Shown in pieces: positions 49,910-64,000 of a stretch of DNA of 64,000 nt. Within the stretch, counting starts at the first letter, position 1; each line of letters opens with the position of its first letter. Below the pieces are notes generated by a model. That model was not told the origin of the DNA, searched no databases, and was given only the letters and a program-made list of their open reading frames with translations. Source of the stretch: Cotesia glomerata (lineage: Eukaryota > Arthropoda > Insecta > Hymenoptera > Braconidae); contig NC_058158.1 in NCBI RefSeq assembly GCF_020080835.1, forward strand, positions 6,572,001 to 6,636,000, in the 5' to 3' direction. Made by a program: the position numbers and the translations under genes.

Positions 49910-51551
49910 GCATGCCTTAAGCGCGAAGCGCGCAGGTATGCTCTACTCTCGCTTAAAAATCGTGATTTCGATTAAAACGTGATTTTCATAATTTAATGGA
50001 AAAAAATTATAGATAAAAAATATATTGAGATAAATAATAATAATAACTATAGAACACGTTAAAAAAGTTTTCTCATCGATTAAATAAGATTTCTCAGAAA
50101 AAAACTCGTTTTTCTGATGAATTAATTGAATAAGAACGTGGTATTCACGGGAGCACTGCACGGAAAAAAAAATTTCATTCTGGTAACCTAACTGTAGAGT
50201 TACCACAACTATACACGGTTTACTATTCGTTGTAGAGTTACAGTAACATAATGTTATTTAGTTCTGATAACTCAATGTTGTTGAGCTCTCAGAGCTCTAC
50301 GGGATTGTTCTCAGAGCCAAACGGTATAGTTGGGAGCGCTCTACGTTGCGCAGTAGTGGAGTGCGCTGACATATTTCATAACCTTCTAAAATGACAAACA
50401 GAACTATTTTGTTACTCATCCATATTATTAAAAATATATAAGGACAATTAAGTTTCCAGTTTATTTATTTAAGGAAATAGGTTTTTTTTTTTTGTCAAAT
50501 TGAATTTCGTTAGAACAGTTTTGTATTTGTTGTTTTCTCAAGGTTCATTTGCAGTGACTGTTAATTTAACTTATTAGTTGAACATATTGTGATAAGTAAT
50601 AAGTTATCGGAATACATTCAAAAGACCCCATTTAACACAAAATAAAATTTGTTTTCGTTTATTTATCTTTTCTTGTGCATATACGGTAGTGATTTTATGT
50701 CCAATATTTATTAATATAATCAAGAAAATAAGATAAATTTGTGACGACCATATTTTTATTTTACAAATAATTTTTATTTATAATATAAGTTCTATTATTA
50801 TTTTATTTCTATTATAATACTATTCTTATTTGTCATATACAATTATTGTTGGCAATATAAATTCGTTCTGTCGCATTTATTTATTAAATTATCAATGCTA
50901 AATCGTAAAAAAAATTATTAATCAGACTGCCAAAAATTTGTTATAGTCTCAGAACGATCCTGTAGAGTTGTGAGAGGTAAATAACGTTTAGCTCTCAGAG
51001 CTCAACGATGAAGAGTTGCAGGAGCCAAACAGTATTGTTACCATAAGAATACGTTAACCTACTGGAACTTTTTACAACTAACTACTATAGAGTTCCTATA
51101 GCAAAATTTTTTTCTCCGTGTGGGCTTGATAACACCACAACTTTGTCAAAAATTATTTTCACGATTTAATTTTTTTTTGTTTTAATCCTTAGGAAGTTTG
51201 TCAAAACCCCTGTGAAAATTGCGTGTCAGAATTATTCCCTTTCGATACGGTTAATTTTTTTCGACTGTCAGTTCGGTGACTTTTTCTGCGATTTCGGCAG
51301 CCATATACATATGTAAATATATATATGTATATTATTTTCCATAAAACAGGATTTAAATAACTATACAAACAAGCAAAAACTATACATACATGATAGTATA
51401 ATTACTAACTGTTTTATCATCTGTTAAAAATTTTCTTTAGCTCAACCTGCAGAGGGGATAATTCTACTGGCGGGAAAATTCAAACAAAAAAACGAATAAT
51501 TTTTGTTACTATCTAAATAATTTGTGTATGACATGAGCGTTTAAGGCATGC
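49910..51551. mobile_element. Outer inverted-repeat element enclosing the CACGGA element
   Basis: GCATGCCTTAAGCGC at 49910-49924 is mirrored by GCGTTTAAGGCATGC ending at 51551. Together they bracket 1642 bp, including the whole CACGGA element. The left end is followed by a GCGCGAAGCGCGC palindrome. This could be an older transposon carrying a nested one, or a chance pairing of a short palindromic motif. No clear target duplication was seen. Confidence 0.4.
50159..51120. mobile_element. Inner inverted-repeat element with CACGGA ends
   Basis: The left end CACGGAAAAAAAAATTT and the right end, which reads CACGGAGAAAAAAATTT on the minus strand, bound 962 bp. Subterminal regions on both sides carry GAGTTACCACAACT-like and GAGCTCTCAGAGCTC-like motifs in inverted arrangement, so the inverted repeat is longer than the obvious tips but imperfect. 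No transposase ORF. Superfamily not assigned, since the target duplication is ambiguous. Confidence 0.6.
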
Positions 51552-54141
51552 TCATTTGGATTTTCCAAACTTTTATTAAATTTTTATTTTAGCTAAACAA
51601 AATTTTGAATTGAATTATTAAAATAATTTACATATTTTATTTTCAAATCAAAAAGAAAAAATTCTATTTCTTAAAACGGAAACAAAATTCGCAAAGAAAT
51701 GTGTAGACACAGTGAGAAGGATTCACATGCATATAACACAAATATGTGTAGTAAATTTGTCTGGATTGTGGATCGACGAAAACTAAGTTCTTTGAAATCG
51801 GACGTGAAAGCGTTTTCGCTCGTTAAATTCAAATATGTAGAATAGAGTAGAGAAGTGCGATGACGAAGTAGACGTGTGTGTCTATGTCGCGATGTGCTTG
51901 GAGCTTGCGGAGGTTCGTCAGCGTTTGCCTCGGGGTTCTCTTCCCTTCATAATAATCCTCGACCTCCGATAGTCGTCCTTCCAGTTTCCAGTTGTATTTC
52001 TCCCACCAGAGTTCCAGCTCCAGCGACGTCTCTCGCCCGTTAGCTAGACTCCCTCTGCTGAGCTCTATCTGACTGTTTCGTCGCTCGTCGCAGCCCCTAA
52101 CCAAGCTAACGACCCTGCTTTATCTCCGTGCCAGCCGCAAGATATATAGTTTCAACTGATACGCGACAACGAGTCTCTGCTAGAGGGTTCCTGCATCCAC
52201 CATCCACCTAATGAATCCACGTCGGGTCACTTCAAATTCCACTCATACTCACTTTATTATTTTTTCCCCAAATTAAATTCTAAACACTCATTTTTAATCA
52301 ACTCAGAATTAGGTTAAGGTTCAGCTCCAGTTTTTTTAAATCCAATGTCAATTATTCGAGGCCAATTTGTCTGAGGCTGCTTTGCACCCGCAATGTGAGG
52401 TCAATTAAAGTGCTCTTTTTTCCAATTATTTAATTAAAAAATTTCTTTTTCACTTACATTAAGCAATTACAAAAGTTAAAAGCAATTACAAAATACCTGG
52501 TCGATTTTTATTGGATATAAAAAATTAATTATTCTAATAAAAGTATTTTTTAAAAATTGCATCTATAATTTTTTTTATAATTAGTTAATTGTTAGAAAAA
52601 TTATAAGCTATTTGTGAGTTTAATTTTTATTTACATTAGTTTAAATAATTTGGTATTACGAATAAAAAAATGATAATCTTAATGGTGCAATTTATATAAA
52701 TTATACAGATTAGTGCTAGACTTTGCTGTTTACAGTGTAAAATATAACATCAATTTATTAATTACAATGACAGCGTACGTTAATTTAAAAATTAGTCAAA
52801 AATTTAATAAGAAAATTTCATTTATTCAAAGACTTGAATAAAATTAAAAAAACATATAAATTAAATGAGTTAAGTTATATATTATTAATTTAAAGCTTAT
52901 TATTCATTACAAATAATATACACTAAAATTAAACTTAATAAAAAAAAATATCCCTCTAAAAAAAATTAAAATATGTACTTTATCGTAATTCATAATTCAT
53001 TACGGTGGGGTGAATCGTTATTAAGAAGAAGAGAATTGATTGCGTGACCTATGACCCAGTTCGTAAATATCTATCCGTGTCGTGTGTTATTGATTAAAGA
53101 ATTGCTGGGAACTCTTGAAAGCCGGCTAACTACTGTACCCGGCACAGTACACCTGACCCCCGCGGTAGTTGGTAAGTCGGAGAGTCGACACACAACGATC
53201 GTGCAAACTCTGCACGGATCGATAAATTGAAAAGATCAGTTCGTGCCATGACTAACTAATTTCATATACCACCAAACCAACGACCAAGCACGTGCTGGTC
53301 GCTATTTTTTCATTTTTTATATCTATCTCCATTATATTTCTTTCGTCCGCAATATTCTTTCACTCTTATTTATCAATCTAGCAGCAATTAAAGGCTAATA
53401 ACAATTTCAGCAACAAAAAGAAGCAAAAAAAAACTTGATAAAAAATATAAAAAAGCTATCTTAAATTAATTTTTAAATAATAATTATTATTGTTAGTTTG
53501 TCATATTTAATAAAAATAATTATTATTAATATAAATTAAATTTTAATGAAGACCTGTTTATAATGCGACCAATGTATGTTCATACTCGGCCCTTAGACTT
53601 TTTCTACCGTCCATAATACACACATTTGTCTCATTGGTTTCAAGTTAATATATTAATTATTAAATTTAATAACTAATTAAATTACACAAGTAAAAACATT
53701 GATTAAGACATCCCACGCAAAACAATTCGATCATATTGATTTTAAATAGAATAAAAAAATTCGAATTCACCTTAATTAAAATTATCTTTAATTTTTAACA
53801 ACTCATTTTTTTTGCAATTAATTAATTTACAAAATAAAATACGACTTTTAATAAATGTAAACTTGCGCAAAGCATATAACAGCGCTTGATGATAGTTAAA
53901 AACATAATAAAAGGTTAAACAAATTAAAAAAAAAAAAAGAACTCGTGGATTGCTTGATAGTGAGTATAAACCGAGAGCACAGGTCCGACAACGTCGTCCG
54001 TTGTAAATTGCAATTTTGTTGTGAGATCATTATAAAATACATAATAATACTTCTGCCGGGGAGTACCACCCTGGATTTTTCAGTGTACCCCCAGGGGAGG
54101 TTTACCGTCACCTCTTCCTCACTAGCGTTGTCGTCATCGTT

Positions 54142-54249
<108 letters not shown>

Positions 54250-56173
54250 AATATATACATCTACATATCTACATATATACATATTATAGTATATTCGACT
54301 ACCATCTACAGGTCTCTGTACAAGGCAGCGCCTCGTTAAAAGTTTCTAGCAACGCGTATTCTTAATAATCTGCGCGGACACGCCGTCATTAAAATTATAA
54401 CCAACCTTCATCTCTTTCTCGCTCTTTCGTTAAGCACAATCCTCTTTAAATATATATTTATATATGTATATATGTCCTTGGGCGACGTTTTTGCATCACT
54501 GTGATAATGTGATCCCTCGTTCTTTCTCGCTTTTGCTTTTTAATACGTGTCAAATTAAAAAGTATTTGCTCTGTCATAACAAATACAAGTTGTCGATAAT
54601 TATCTAGAGAATATTTATAAATATTTTTCTGCTTCGGTAAATAGAAAAGAGGGAGAGATGTATTTTTTTCAAATTAATTCTGTTTGGAGTAGTAGATGAA
54701 AAATTTGGAGCAAAGAGAGTAAAAATAGGGCGAATAGAAGGGAGTAGATTAACTGAAACTTGGTAAAAGTTGAGGCTCCTGTAAATATGTAAATATCGTT
54801 GGTCCTATCCATAACTGCCGGATAATAGACGATATTAATACACCTGAAGCGTGTAGACGGATAAAAAGAGGATTTTCTAGTAGCTTACCGAGTGCGGGCC
54901 TCCGTCCTCCAGAAACGCATCAGTACAGCGAACGGTTCCGGTAATCGACTGGTATTTAAGTACCGAGTTTACGTACACCGGGTACAGTTTAAACCCGCTT
55001 ATTATCATATAAATACAACTTGGACGTTCAATTTACGCGCGCGTGAGTCCTGCTTGCTCCTTTTTCCTCCTATCTCGCTCTCTAAGTTCTTCTTTTATCT
55101 CCCGTTCTGCCGCTATCTATTTATCTCTTTTCGCATTTTCCAACCGGGTTACGCCGGTACCGCCCTGAGAGTTACAAAAGTTATTATTGTTATTACCGTA
55201 TCGTTTAGAAAGTTTTGTTGGCTGTACAATAGAGAGATACTTTGTGCTATAAGTTTATACAATTTGCTCTGATATACTTAAAATATAAAACTTTTTTATT
55301 TTTATTTTAGATATTTATTGTTTTGTTAGTTTATTTTTCTAACATTGATCCTTAAGTAGTGCTCCTAAATTTATTAAATTTTAAGTGTAAAGAACTGATT
55401 ATAATTACTAATTATCCATTTATCTTTCAACTTTATATTTTGTTAATTGATAAAAAAATTAATTGGGTTACCACAAAATTATTATTTACAAACTTAGTAA
55501 TAATTGAAAAAAAAATGACAAAACATTTTGAACAGAATAAATTAAATTTTCATATGAAATATTTTTAAAAAATTTTATTTTTTATAAGAATTTCTTAATA
55601 TTTCTAATAATTTAAACAATCTTTTGAAAAATAATAATAAATTTTCATAAAATAAATATAATCTCCATAAACATTAATTTGAAGCATTTAATTTACCAAC
55701 AAAAGACTAGAGACAAATTTACCCAGATCCTAAACAAAGTTAACGATGGTCATTGTACAAAAGAGCAATTTAGAGCTTAGAAATTTCAGTAGAGAACATA
55801 TATACCTCCTTAATAAGATACAGTGACAACAATCGAGACACATCCACCGAAAATCCCAAAAACAATTCACTTACTTAGGACACGCGACGGTGGAAACAAA
55901 CACTGACACACACAAATAGGTAGGAGGGTTGAAACCGCTCAAGAAAATTGCTCCGACCTCCTACCTTCAACTCCCTCGCTGAACTGATCCTGCCGTTTCA
56001 CTATTATTGTATCGTTTCACTTTGTCTCTACTTGGTTTGATGAAATTGCAAAGCAACTAAGTTTTAATTTGTCCTTGCGTGACATGGATTACATCCGTTT
56101 GGGTTGATTGACGCTCAAGCTCTTTGCTTCATTCCAGCAAAATTGCTCCAACACCGCTTACTTCCTCATGTTT

Positions 56174-56225
56174 ATTACTTACTTACTTACTTATTTACTT
56201 ATTTACTTGCTTACTCGCTCGCTTG
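56174..56225. repeat. (TTAC)n / TTAT tetranucleotide repeat
   Basis: TTAC units repeat with TTAT and TTGC variants over about 52 bases, giving a Leu/Thr-type pseudo-reading frame on the + strand. Confidence 0.9.
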
Positions 56226-56973
56226 CCTCTATTTGACAAACTGTTACGTCCGACTAAATTGCCTACAAACATAAATCCTCGTATCATTCACTATTTACAT
56301 TTTTTTACTTTTGTTCTATTAAAAAAGTCTATTGGAAATAAATTACTGTTATTCAATAATAATAAAAAAATTAATAGCATTGATAATAAATAAAAAAATA
56401 AAAAGTTAATTTCATTAAAGCTGTGGGTATGTATTTTTAATTAATTTTTCCGCGTGAATTAAATTACTCGATTAAAATAACAGATTAATCAAAATGGAAT
56501 ACGACTGATTAAGTAACGCATAAGGACAAAGATAAATTGCTAGATACAACTGCATGCACATATATACAACATATATGACGGACAAGTATAATCAAGACAC
56601 AATTTCATGATATTATCCTTCATATATATAGATATTAATATAAGTAATTGTACATTAATTATGTATTTTTTACTTTTAATAATTGAGTGTAGCAATGAGT
56701 AAAATCAATGGAATGAGATCTTCAATTTCAAATGAATATGTTATCATTTATTATTACGCGTATGATTGTAAGTGTAATTTATAGCGTAATAATGAAACAC
56801 AATTCACAATTCTACATCTGTTGAACTTGATTATAACATGACCTACAAGAGATATATCACGTACTGTATCCAAGTTTCTCAACTAAAATTCAAATTTCAT
56901 ACGTGACGATGTCAACCCAATTTATCGAATATTATATATAATAGAAATAAATCCCGAGTATTAAAATTACGTA

Positions 56974-57196
56974 CTTAAAAAAAAAAATTAACTTAAATCA
57001 AGAGAAAAATTCTTGAACTAAGAAAAATAATTTTGAAGAGTTTCATTGTCTTAAATCAAGACGGAAAGTTCTTGAATAAGATAAAATTTATTTAAACCAA
57101 GAAAAATTTTCTAGTTTAAGAAATTTTCTACTCACGTCAAGAAGACTAAATTCTTCAAAATTATTTACTTGATTCAAGTAAATTTTTTTTTCTGTG
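56974..57196. mobile_element. MITE, CTTGATTCAAG family, distal copy
   Basis: This 223-bp copy runs from CTTAAAAAAA to TTTTTTTTTCTGTG with TA on both sides (56972-56973, 57197-57198). The internal TCTTAAATCAAG, TTCTTGAA and GATTCAAGTAAA motifs match the other members. The length equals the copies at 1 and 24 kb, giving 222-223 bp as the family norm. Confidence 0.8.
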
Positions 57197-60100
57197 TAGC
57201 TATAATTAAGGTCAAGATCAAATATTTTATTTAACTATTAAAAAAATTTTTTTCCTAATTTAAAAATTAATGAATTGACAAAAATAATACTAAAAAAAAA
57301 TTCATGACATTTAAAAATTTGGACTATTATAAAAATAAAAAAAAAATAACCTTTATATATATTTTATTGTATAAGATTATATCGAAGTGAACGATTTGCA
57401 ATAATAGTCAGGCGAACGTGAGCGCGAGCTCGTGAAAAGTAATATAAGTGAAGTATATACTGCAATTAATATATCTCGATTAGTTTTCAACAGAGTTGGG
57501 TTTTAACGTCGTCGGGGACGTAGTACCACCCCGGCGGCATGGCATCTGAGAGGCCGTTGGTCCTTTTATTATTTTTTGTTCTTCCTTAATTCTTCCACTC
57601 ATTCTTTTCTTTATTTATTATTATTTTATTTATTTTTCATTATCTTCCTTTTATACATATCCCACCCCCTTCTCCCACCTCGGCAGCTTTTATTTTGTAT
57701 CCCTCTCACCTTCCATTTAGTTATTGCCAATAAGTAATTATATTGTTGATGGTGCACGCGGATGAGTTTAAGAGAAGCGGGAATCTCATTTTTAACGTCC
57801 CCGCTAGCGAGGACTACGCAGGTGAACACTCGCTATTTTTTAACTCTCAACATTTTTTTCCATCTATTTATTTAATTTAATACTTTTATTTTCTTACATT
57901 TTCTCACTCGCCTTGCCTTACAATATTTGTTGCTAAGCTCGACGAACCTAATTACGATTTTTACACTCTTCATCAACAATTACATGGCTCCGGTGCAGAT
58001 CGTATCGAACCGAGTTCATCTCAAAGGGCACAAGGGGGTCAATGAAGAAATACAACCACGACCGGTTTTATTTCTCATCCTCTCACTTCTACCATACTCT
58101 CAATGCCTACACTATTTTTTTAAGTTTTTAAATTACTCACCTTAAAATTAAAATCTCAGTTATTATTTTTTTTTTTTCAAAATCAACCATCAATTTTAAT
58201 ATAAAATAAATAAAAATTCAAAACTAAGTACAAATTTTATTTTTAAAAAATCAAAAAAGGATTTTTTTAATTTGGATAAATTTAAAATTTAAAACAAATT
58301 TTTGTGTTGCATGTAATATAAAAGCTGATTAATTTACATCCACGTACGTATACGTAAATGTAAACATTACATATAATATAAGTAATTAATTAAATATAAA
58401 AATACGTAAAACTCGAGTGTATAACTTTTGAAACGTTTTATTATAATTACATGATTTCACAGAATTGAACATCAACCATCAACAATTTAACTTAATTAAT
58501 CCATTTAATTAAGCTCATATTTTCCGACGTACAACGTATTACACGTACTTGTCCGTTTTGATGTAGACATATGATGATTATGGACTAATGTATGTAGATT
58601 AATTAACTATTTAAAGCGACTTTCAAAGCGAATGTTCCGCAACTTTTTTCACCAATTATTATAATTAAAAAAACGGCACTCGTTTCATTTAAACAAAAAA
58701 ATATATACCTTTCAGGATATTTATATTGTAAGCAACTCTGAACTCGGAATTTCGAATTGTTTGTATTAGTATCCACTCTGATTCACCGAGCGGAGGAAAT
58801 ATTTAATTGGAAAGACGAGAGGTAATCATCGAAATTTTAATTAATTTCAAGTTAATAGATCTGATCAATCAATACTGACACTCATTAGCCCCGAGTTAAT
58901 TATCGAGTAATTCGATATAAATAACTTGAGAACAATATTTCATTATAAAAATTCAATTATTTTTTCATTTCATCAATTAATTTAATTAATACTCTATTAT
59001 TGAATTTCTTCCTACGTATTCTTTCAACTTTATGGATAATTATTTCAGTGTACAGTGTATTAATTAAAAACAAAACCAATTAAATTTAAAAAACTATTTG
59101 ATGGTAGAAATAAAAACAAGGGATTTTTTACAATTATTATTATTATTTAAACTTTTATTTTTTTATTATTGTTATTATTATTTTATTGAACGAGGAAAAT
59201 TGTAGATGTATGTTGCACTTTAATAAGAATTTTGATTAACTGAATTAAATGGTTATTGGAAACGTCGGGGTTTTTAAATTGATCATCTATATTAGAGCTC
59301 TCGGGTCTTTCTCACCGCAAAAAGACAGACCGGTGGGTGGAGCTGTAACTGGCGAGCACGAAGAAGTGTAAGTGAGGGTGGCGAGTTTTAAGTAAAAAAG
59401 TAATTGAAAAAACCGGGCTCGAAAAACTAAAAAATAATTTACAAATAAAAGTAAAACAAAAAAAATAACTCAAGGCAATTTGTCGTTAAGTCAAAACTCA
59501 TTTTCCAGAACGCAGCACCTCATTATAGGATCGTTCAACTTCAATTTAACTTGTTGGTACTACAGTCTCATCGGGAATAAAATTAATATCTGAGAATCTT
59601 ACTCCTTTTCAATACAATTTAACCTTAAACTTTTTTAGAATTATAATTTATTCATTTAAGTACGTAATTTAAAAAACAATTCAACTATATTAAATTTATT
59701 GCCAATAATGATAAATATACCAAAATTTCCAATTGCTTTTATGCATCTAAAGTTTAATTACACAACCAGATCTAAAAATAAAATTCAATTAAATAATTAC
59801 AAAATATATCCTACGAGTTTAATTAAAAAATTTCAACAGAGCTATTTTGCAATTATTCTTCGTATGCTCTTAATTAAACAAATGAAAAAAAAACCTCTAT
59901 TAGAATCGGTAAAAATAATAAATTAGAATAATCAATGAGAGGCATCGGGGCGATGGTAGAGCTTGATATCTAATAAAGCGCGCCATATTCCGGTGCTCAC
60001 GCGAGTTCGATAGATAGTTTGAGCTAAGTATTAGTTAAATAACTGCTGGTGTGGTGCTTGCACAGTTACATAAACATCCGCGGTATAAAGCTCTGTCTCT

Positions 60101-63100
60101 TTGGCTTTGACTATTACCGTCAAACTAATTATCTGATTGTAGGCGTTCTATTTCCATTTACCCGCACTAACATTAGTTGATAATCGAATTGATATTTCTT
60201 TGACTGTCCTTGATGCAGTGCAACACATTATTGTCCTGTATTAATTAATACATTGAAATCTCACGTGGATAATGACTTTTGAAATTGTAAATAAAAATTA
60301 ATTAATTTATAATAACCATTAATTCTTATCTTACAACTTATAAATTATTTCTTTTAATCAAACGATAAAACAAAACAAGTAAAGGCAAAATAATAGCCGG
60401 AGAAATAGACCCGGCGAAGCGCGAAGATATTAATGTAGTTGAGAATAAGGCAGATAGTTTGCTATAGAGCAAAATAGATAGTATTAAAAGAAAGAACGAG
60501 TGGGTATAAACTATCTTCGTTGCTCTATTTTTGATTTCTTCGTAATTACTAATTAGAAGCCGACGTCTCGCCGATGAAGTAGAACGGATAGAACAGATGG
60601 CGGCTGGTAATTGCACGGGGCCACGTTCGAGACCTCTCTCTTTACATTGTAAGCTCTCTCAATCCCCTTTTAGCTTTCCATCTCAGATAACTACACACTC
60701 CCTTCTCATTATTAGTTATTAGAATTAGTATTAGTTTATTTTATTTTTTCATTTACTTATAACTTATAATCTACTTAACAACACACTTCGCCAATCAACA
60801 TTCAAACTGTTGATAATAAAACGCTATACCAATTATATTTTATTAATTGATCACTGGTTGACTAGAAATAATTCATACCCGTAATTACCTCGGTTCCAGG
60901 CCACTGAGTTATTATTGTTGGTGTTGTAATTATAATTAATACTATAATTGATCGTCAATTTCGTGCAATCGTATGATTAACAAGACTTGATTTATTTCTT
61001 GATAATTTTTTCAATGATAAAAAATAATTTTTTTTTCTTCAAATTTTCTTCATTCGAGAAAAATTTTTTGCTAAGACCATAAACGTTCTGATAAAGTCAC
61101 ATATGTCCTGATATAATTCTTTTGACTAAAAATAATATTGAAACTCTTCGACAGGTGGCGCATGATCGTTAAATCTTCTCCTTATAAGAGAATTAAATTT
61201 TGTAATAGAAATAATTTTTTGATTCCTCTGAGGAGTTTATATTTTATTGATTTTTAATTTAATTAATTACTAAACCAATTATTATTTAATACGATATGTT
61301 AAGTGACTTACGAATTTCTAAAAAAAATTGAGATAATAATTATGTAGTGCGTATTATAACAGAGCTGGATAAAAATGGAGCATCTTGATGGTTGTAAAAT
61401 CTGAAGGGTTAATATGTATAATAAAAAATAATGATTGTAGTAATAAACGAAGTGAGATGATAAATAATCGGCGGATGATGAGTTTGTCCGGTTTACATCG
61501 AATCCTCGACGGATCAATTAGCAACTTAATTATACAACTGTCAGAGAATGATTAAATTAATAACGAGAAACCGCGAATCCAATCAGTGGGCCACTCTCGA
61601 TTATATATCTTTTATATGGTTTTCCTCGTTTGTCCTTTTCATCCTGTACTGTTTTGTGTCCTTCCTCATCGATATAGTTTGTATGTTTACACACATGTGC
61701 ACATTTGTCCATTCATTCCTGTGTGGTTGTTGCGTAATTATCTCATTAATAAACAACGTCGATAAATCGCATTTAAATAATTTCCTATAAACACTTTATA
61801 CTATACTATACTATGTTACTATGTTTACGTTATTGTAATGGTGGTAAGATAAATAATTTATTTATTGATGAAAATTTAATTTATTGCCAATCAATTGACC
61901 AATTAATATCGCACTGCTTATTCTCGAGCGCGGGATAGTATAGTACAGTACCAATATATTGTTTTGTATTGTAAAATTATATTACAAGTAGTTGACAATT
62001 TCCCGTAAAGCTGCTATTAACTGGTGAATGTCTGAATCGAGTCTCGAATACCAAGTATCGCACGCAACTAATTGCTACATAAACATCCAGCTCTATGGGA
62101 TGCACTTCCCAAGCACGTTGTCGTTTGGTAAACATCCACTGTACTATTGACGGCTGTACATTCACGTTAACTGCATATATACACATATGCACACATGGAA
62201 ACATAAATAAATAAATACACGGCAGTTATTTTGGATTTATTTTCAAACGAACTCATATTTGCTCGCCAGTTTAAATGTTTAAATTTAATTATCCCTTTTA
62301 TTTTGACAATTATCGACCAATTTTTCAGTAAATTTAAGTCCAATTTACTCAAAAATAGTATTTACAAAAAATCAATCTTTCGATTAATGAATTAAAAATT
62401 TTTATCTCAAAAAAAAATTTTTTATAAATGACTAAAAACATTTTGAAATTAATCAATCTTAATGCATGCAATTTAAAAATGTTTATGATTTCCTCTATTA
62501 GTATAAATTTAATTTTCATACTAAATATAAAACTACCAATTATAATGCATTACTTTTCCATTAAAAATGTAGCAATCCAGTTACTCAGTAAAAGTCAAAA
62601 ATATTTATAATATTAAATTTAACTTTCCCGTTTTATCTCTGGGGATTATCAGTGATTTGGTATTCATTTAAAATTTAAATATTGAATACAACTCTCTATT
62701 TTAATGGCCCAATTTAAGCAAAAATTAATGAGCTTAATTAAATAAATTAAAGCTGAAAAAAATATTTGCTAATATTTTTTTATCCGTTTTAAAAATAAAA
62801 AGTTGATAATTATAATAAAGCCATCTTAAAGTATAGTCTGGTAGCATTATTAAGAGTTCCTTTGTACATTTAAATATATATTTAGTCTTCATTATCGAAC
62901 TTGTTGGCACACAAAACGTTACCCGTTGCCGCGCAAGAAGTAACGAATGAAGAAGCTCGTAAACCAGCTAACTAAGAACTAACAACTCTTGCAGATTAAG
63001 CGAGTAATTAAAACCAGTTTGGTACTCTATGTAGTTCCTTCTACTATATTAATATACTTACTCCATATTTATATTTATATATATAAATAAATATAGATAT

Positions 63101-64000
63101 AGATATAAATTCATGAATACGAACCTGTCAGGTAAACGAGCTTCACATCAAACTTTTTAATCGTCTCAATCAATCAATTATCACGTAATTTTATTTTAGT
63201 GCATTAATTAATTCTAAAAATACTGATTAATAGACTCAGCTGGATATTTCTACTTCTATAAATTTTATTTAATGAGAAAATTAATATAAATCCCGGAATC
63301 ATTAACCGAACATTTGTAAATATTTATCCCTCGAGGTTGAAGTTAAATAAATAGTAACGTGAGAATAATAATTATTTCTAGCCATTTCCATTTATGATTT
63401 AAAAATAAGTAGACATTAATCGTGACGATATAAATATGAGCTGATCGATCTTGCTCATTAAGTTACCCGTCTAAGGCAACTAAAATCACCGTCTCCACGA
63501 ATCAGTGCGAATAAATAATTAACCCCTACTACGACTTTTTAACACTGGTGCCCTCTCCAGCTCGATACAAGTTAAAGTTAAATATATAAGCGTAGATGTA
63601 GATGTAGATGTATATATTGCTTAAACCAGTGCCTTGGAATAAACAGTAACAACTAACAACTACCTTGATCCAGAAATGGAACAGGCGTCTTGCTCGCGCC
63701 CCACTGGAATCTTGATAGCAGCACTCGCAGCCGCAGAACCAACCACTACTCCCTAGTCTTTATCTCCACCGTGACTTCCAATTAAAAGGCGGATTTACAA
63801 CACCTTATTATAAATAACCATACATTCACTTGCTTTCAATTATCCTAGACACTGTATATATGTCGATGTGAGTAAATATTACCATTCAATTATTACTTTT
63901 CGACGAGGTCTACAGCTGATATAGATACAGCGGTGCAGGTCCGCTAATTGTTTTTTTTTGAAAAAAATTTTATGGCTCACTGGATAAATATATTATTATA

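Noticed and set aside
51829..52119. Minus-strand open frame rich in Glu, Lys and Arg within a GC-balanced block
   Set aside because: It looks somewhat protein-like, but has no ATG at its start, only a weak possible acceptor, no clear donor and no family resemblance. Kept only as a region to check with RNA-seq.
54892..55272. 126-codon + strand frame
   Set aside because: Starts at a non-ATG codon, hydrophobic Leu/Phe/Tyr-rich by composition, no recognised family.

Overview
This 64 kb window is AT-rich eukaryotic DNA, and the one gene I can recognise points to an insect. It has GT-AG introns, Inr/DPE promoter signals, short TA-flanked inverted-repeat elements and long dinucleotide repeats. A hymenopteran such as a parasitoid wasp is a plausible guess from the AT content and repeat style, but nothing here proves the order. 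Almost everything is non-coding: intergenic or very long intronic sequence.

The gene is on the + strand and encodes an LMO4-class LIM-only protein (nuclear adaptor of LDB-type cofactors; the fly gene I would compare is CG5708). A shared coding exon (36410-36609) carries the complete first LIM domain with all eight zinc ligands. Two upstream exons can splice to it in phase 0. Exon A (30578-31170) has a 5' leader and a 140-residue His/Gly/Pro/Ser-rich N-terminus. Exon B (about 33842-34788) has a long leader and a 27-residue N-terminus, behind a TATA-less Inr+DPE promoter at about 33842. Both junctions create the same hydrophobic-Lys-Gln-Glu-Pro sequence, a SUMO consensus. I did not find the second LIM domain or the 3' end before position 64000, so the following intron would be at least 27 kb.

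Layout: 1-30577 has no convincing coding sequence but contains several MITEs, simple repeats and a few GC-balanced, possibly regulatory blocks. 30578-36609 holds the alternative first exons, promoter and LIM1 exon. 36610-64000 is non-coding, probably intron, with more MITEs. It also has a 654-bp PIF/Harbinger-like element with a TAA target duplication, an apparently nested pair of inverted-repeat elements (49910-51551), and very long (GT)n and (TA)n tracts.

The most interesting points are the two-promoter N-terminal switch with a junction-built SUMO motif, the mirrored CACGTGGGAG pair at 10457-10503, the dispersed MITE family built from repeated CTTGATTCAAG-type palindromes, and the nested inverted-repeat elements.
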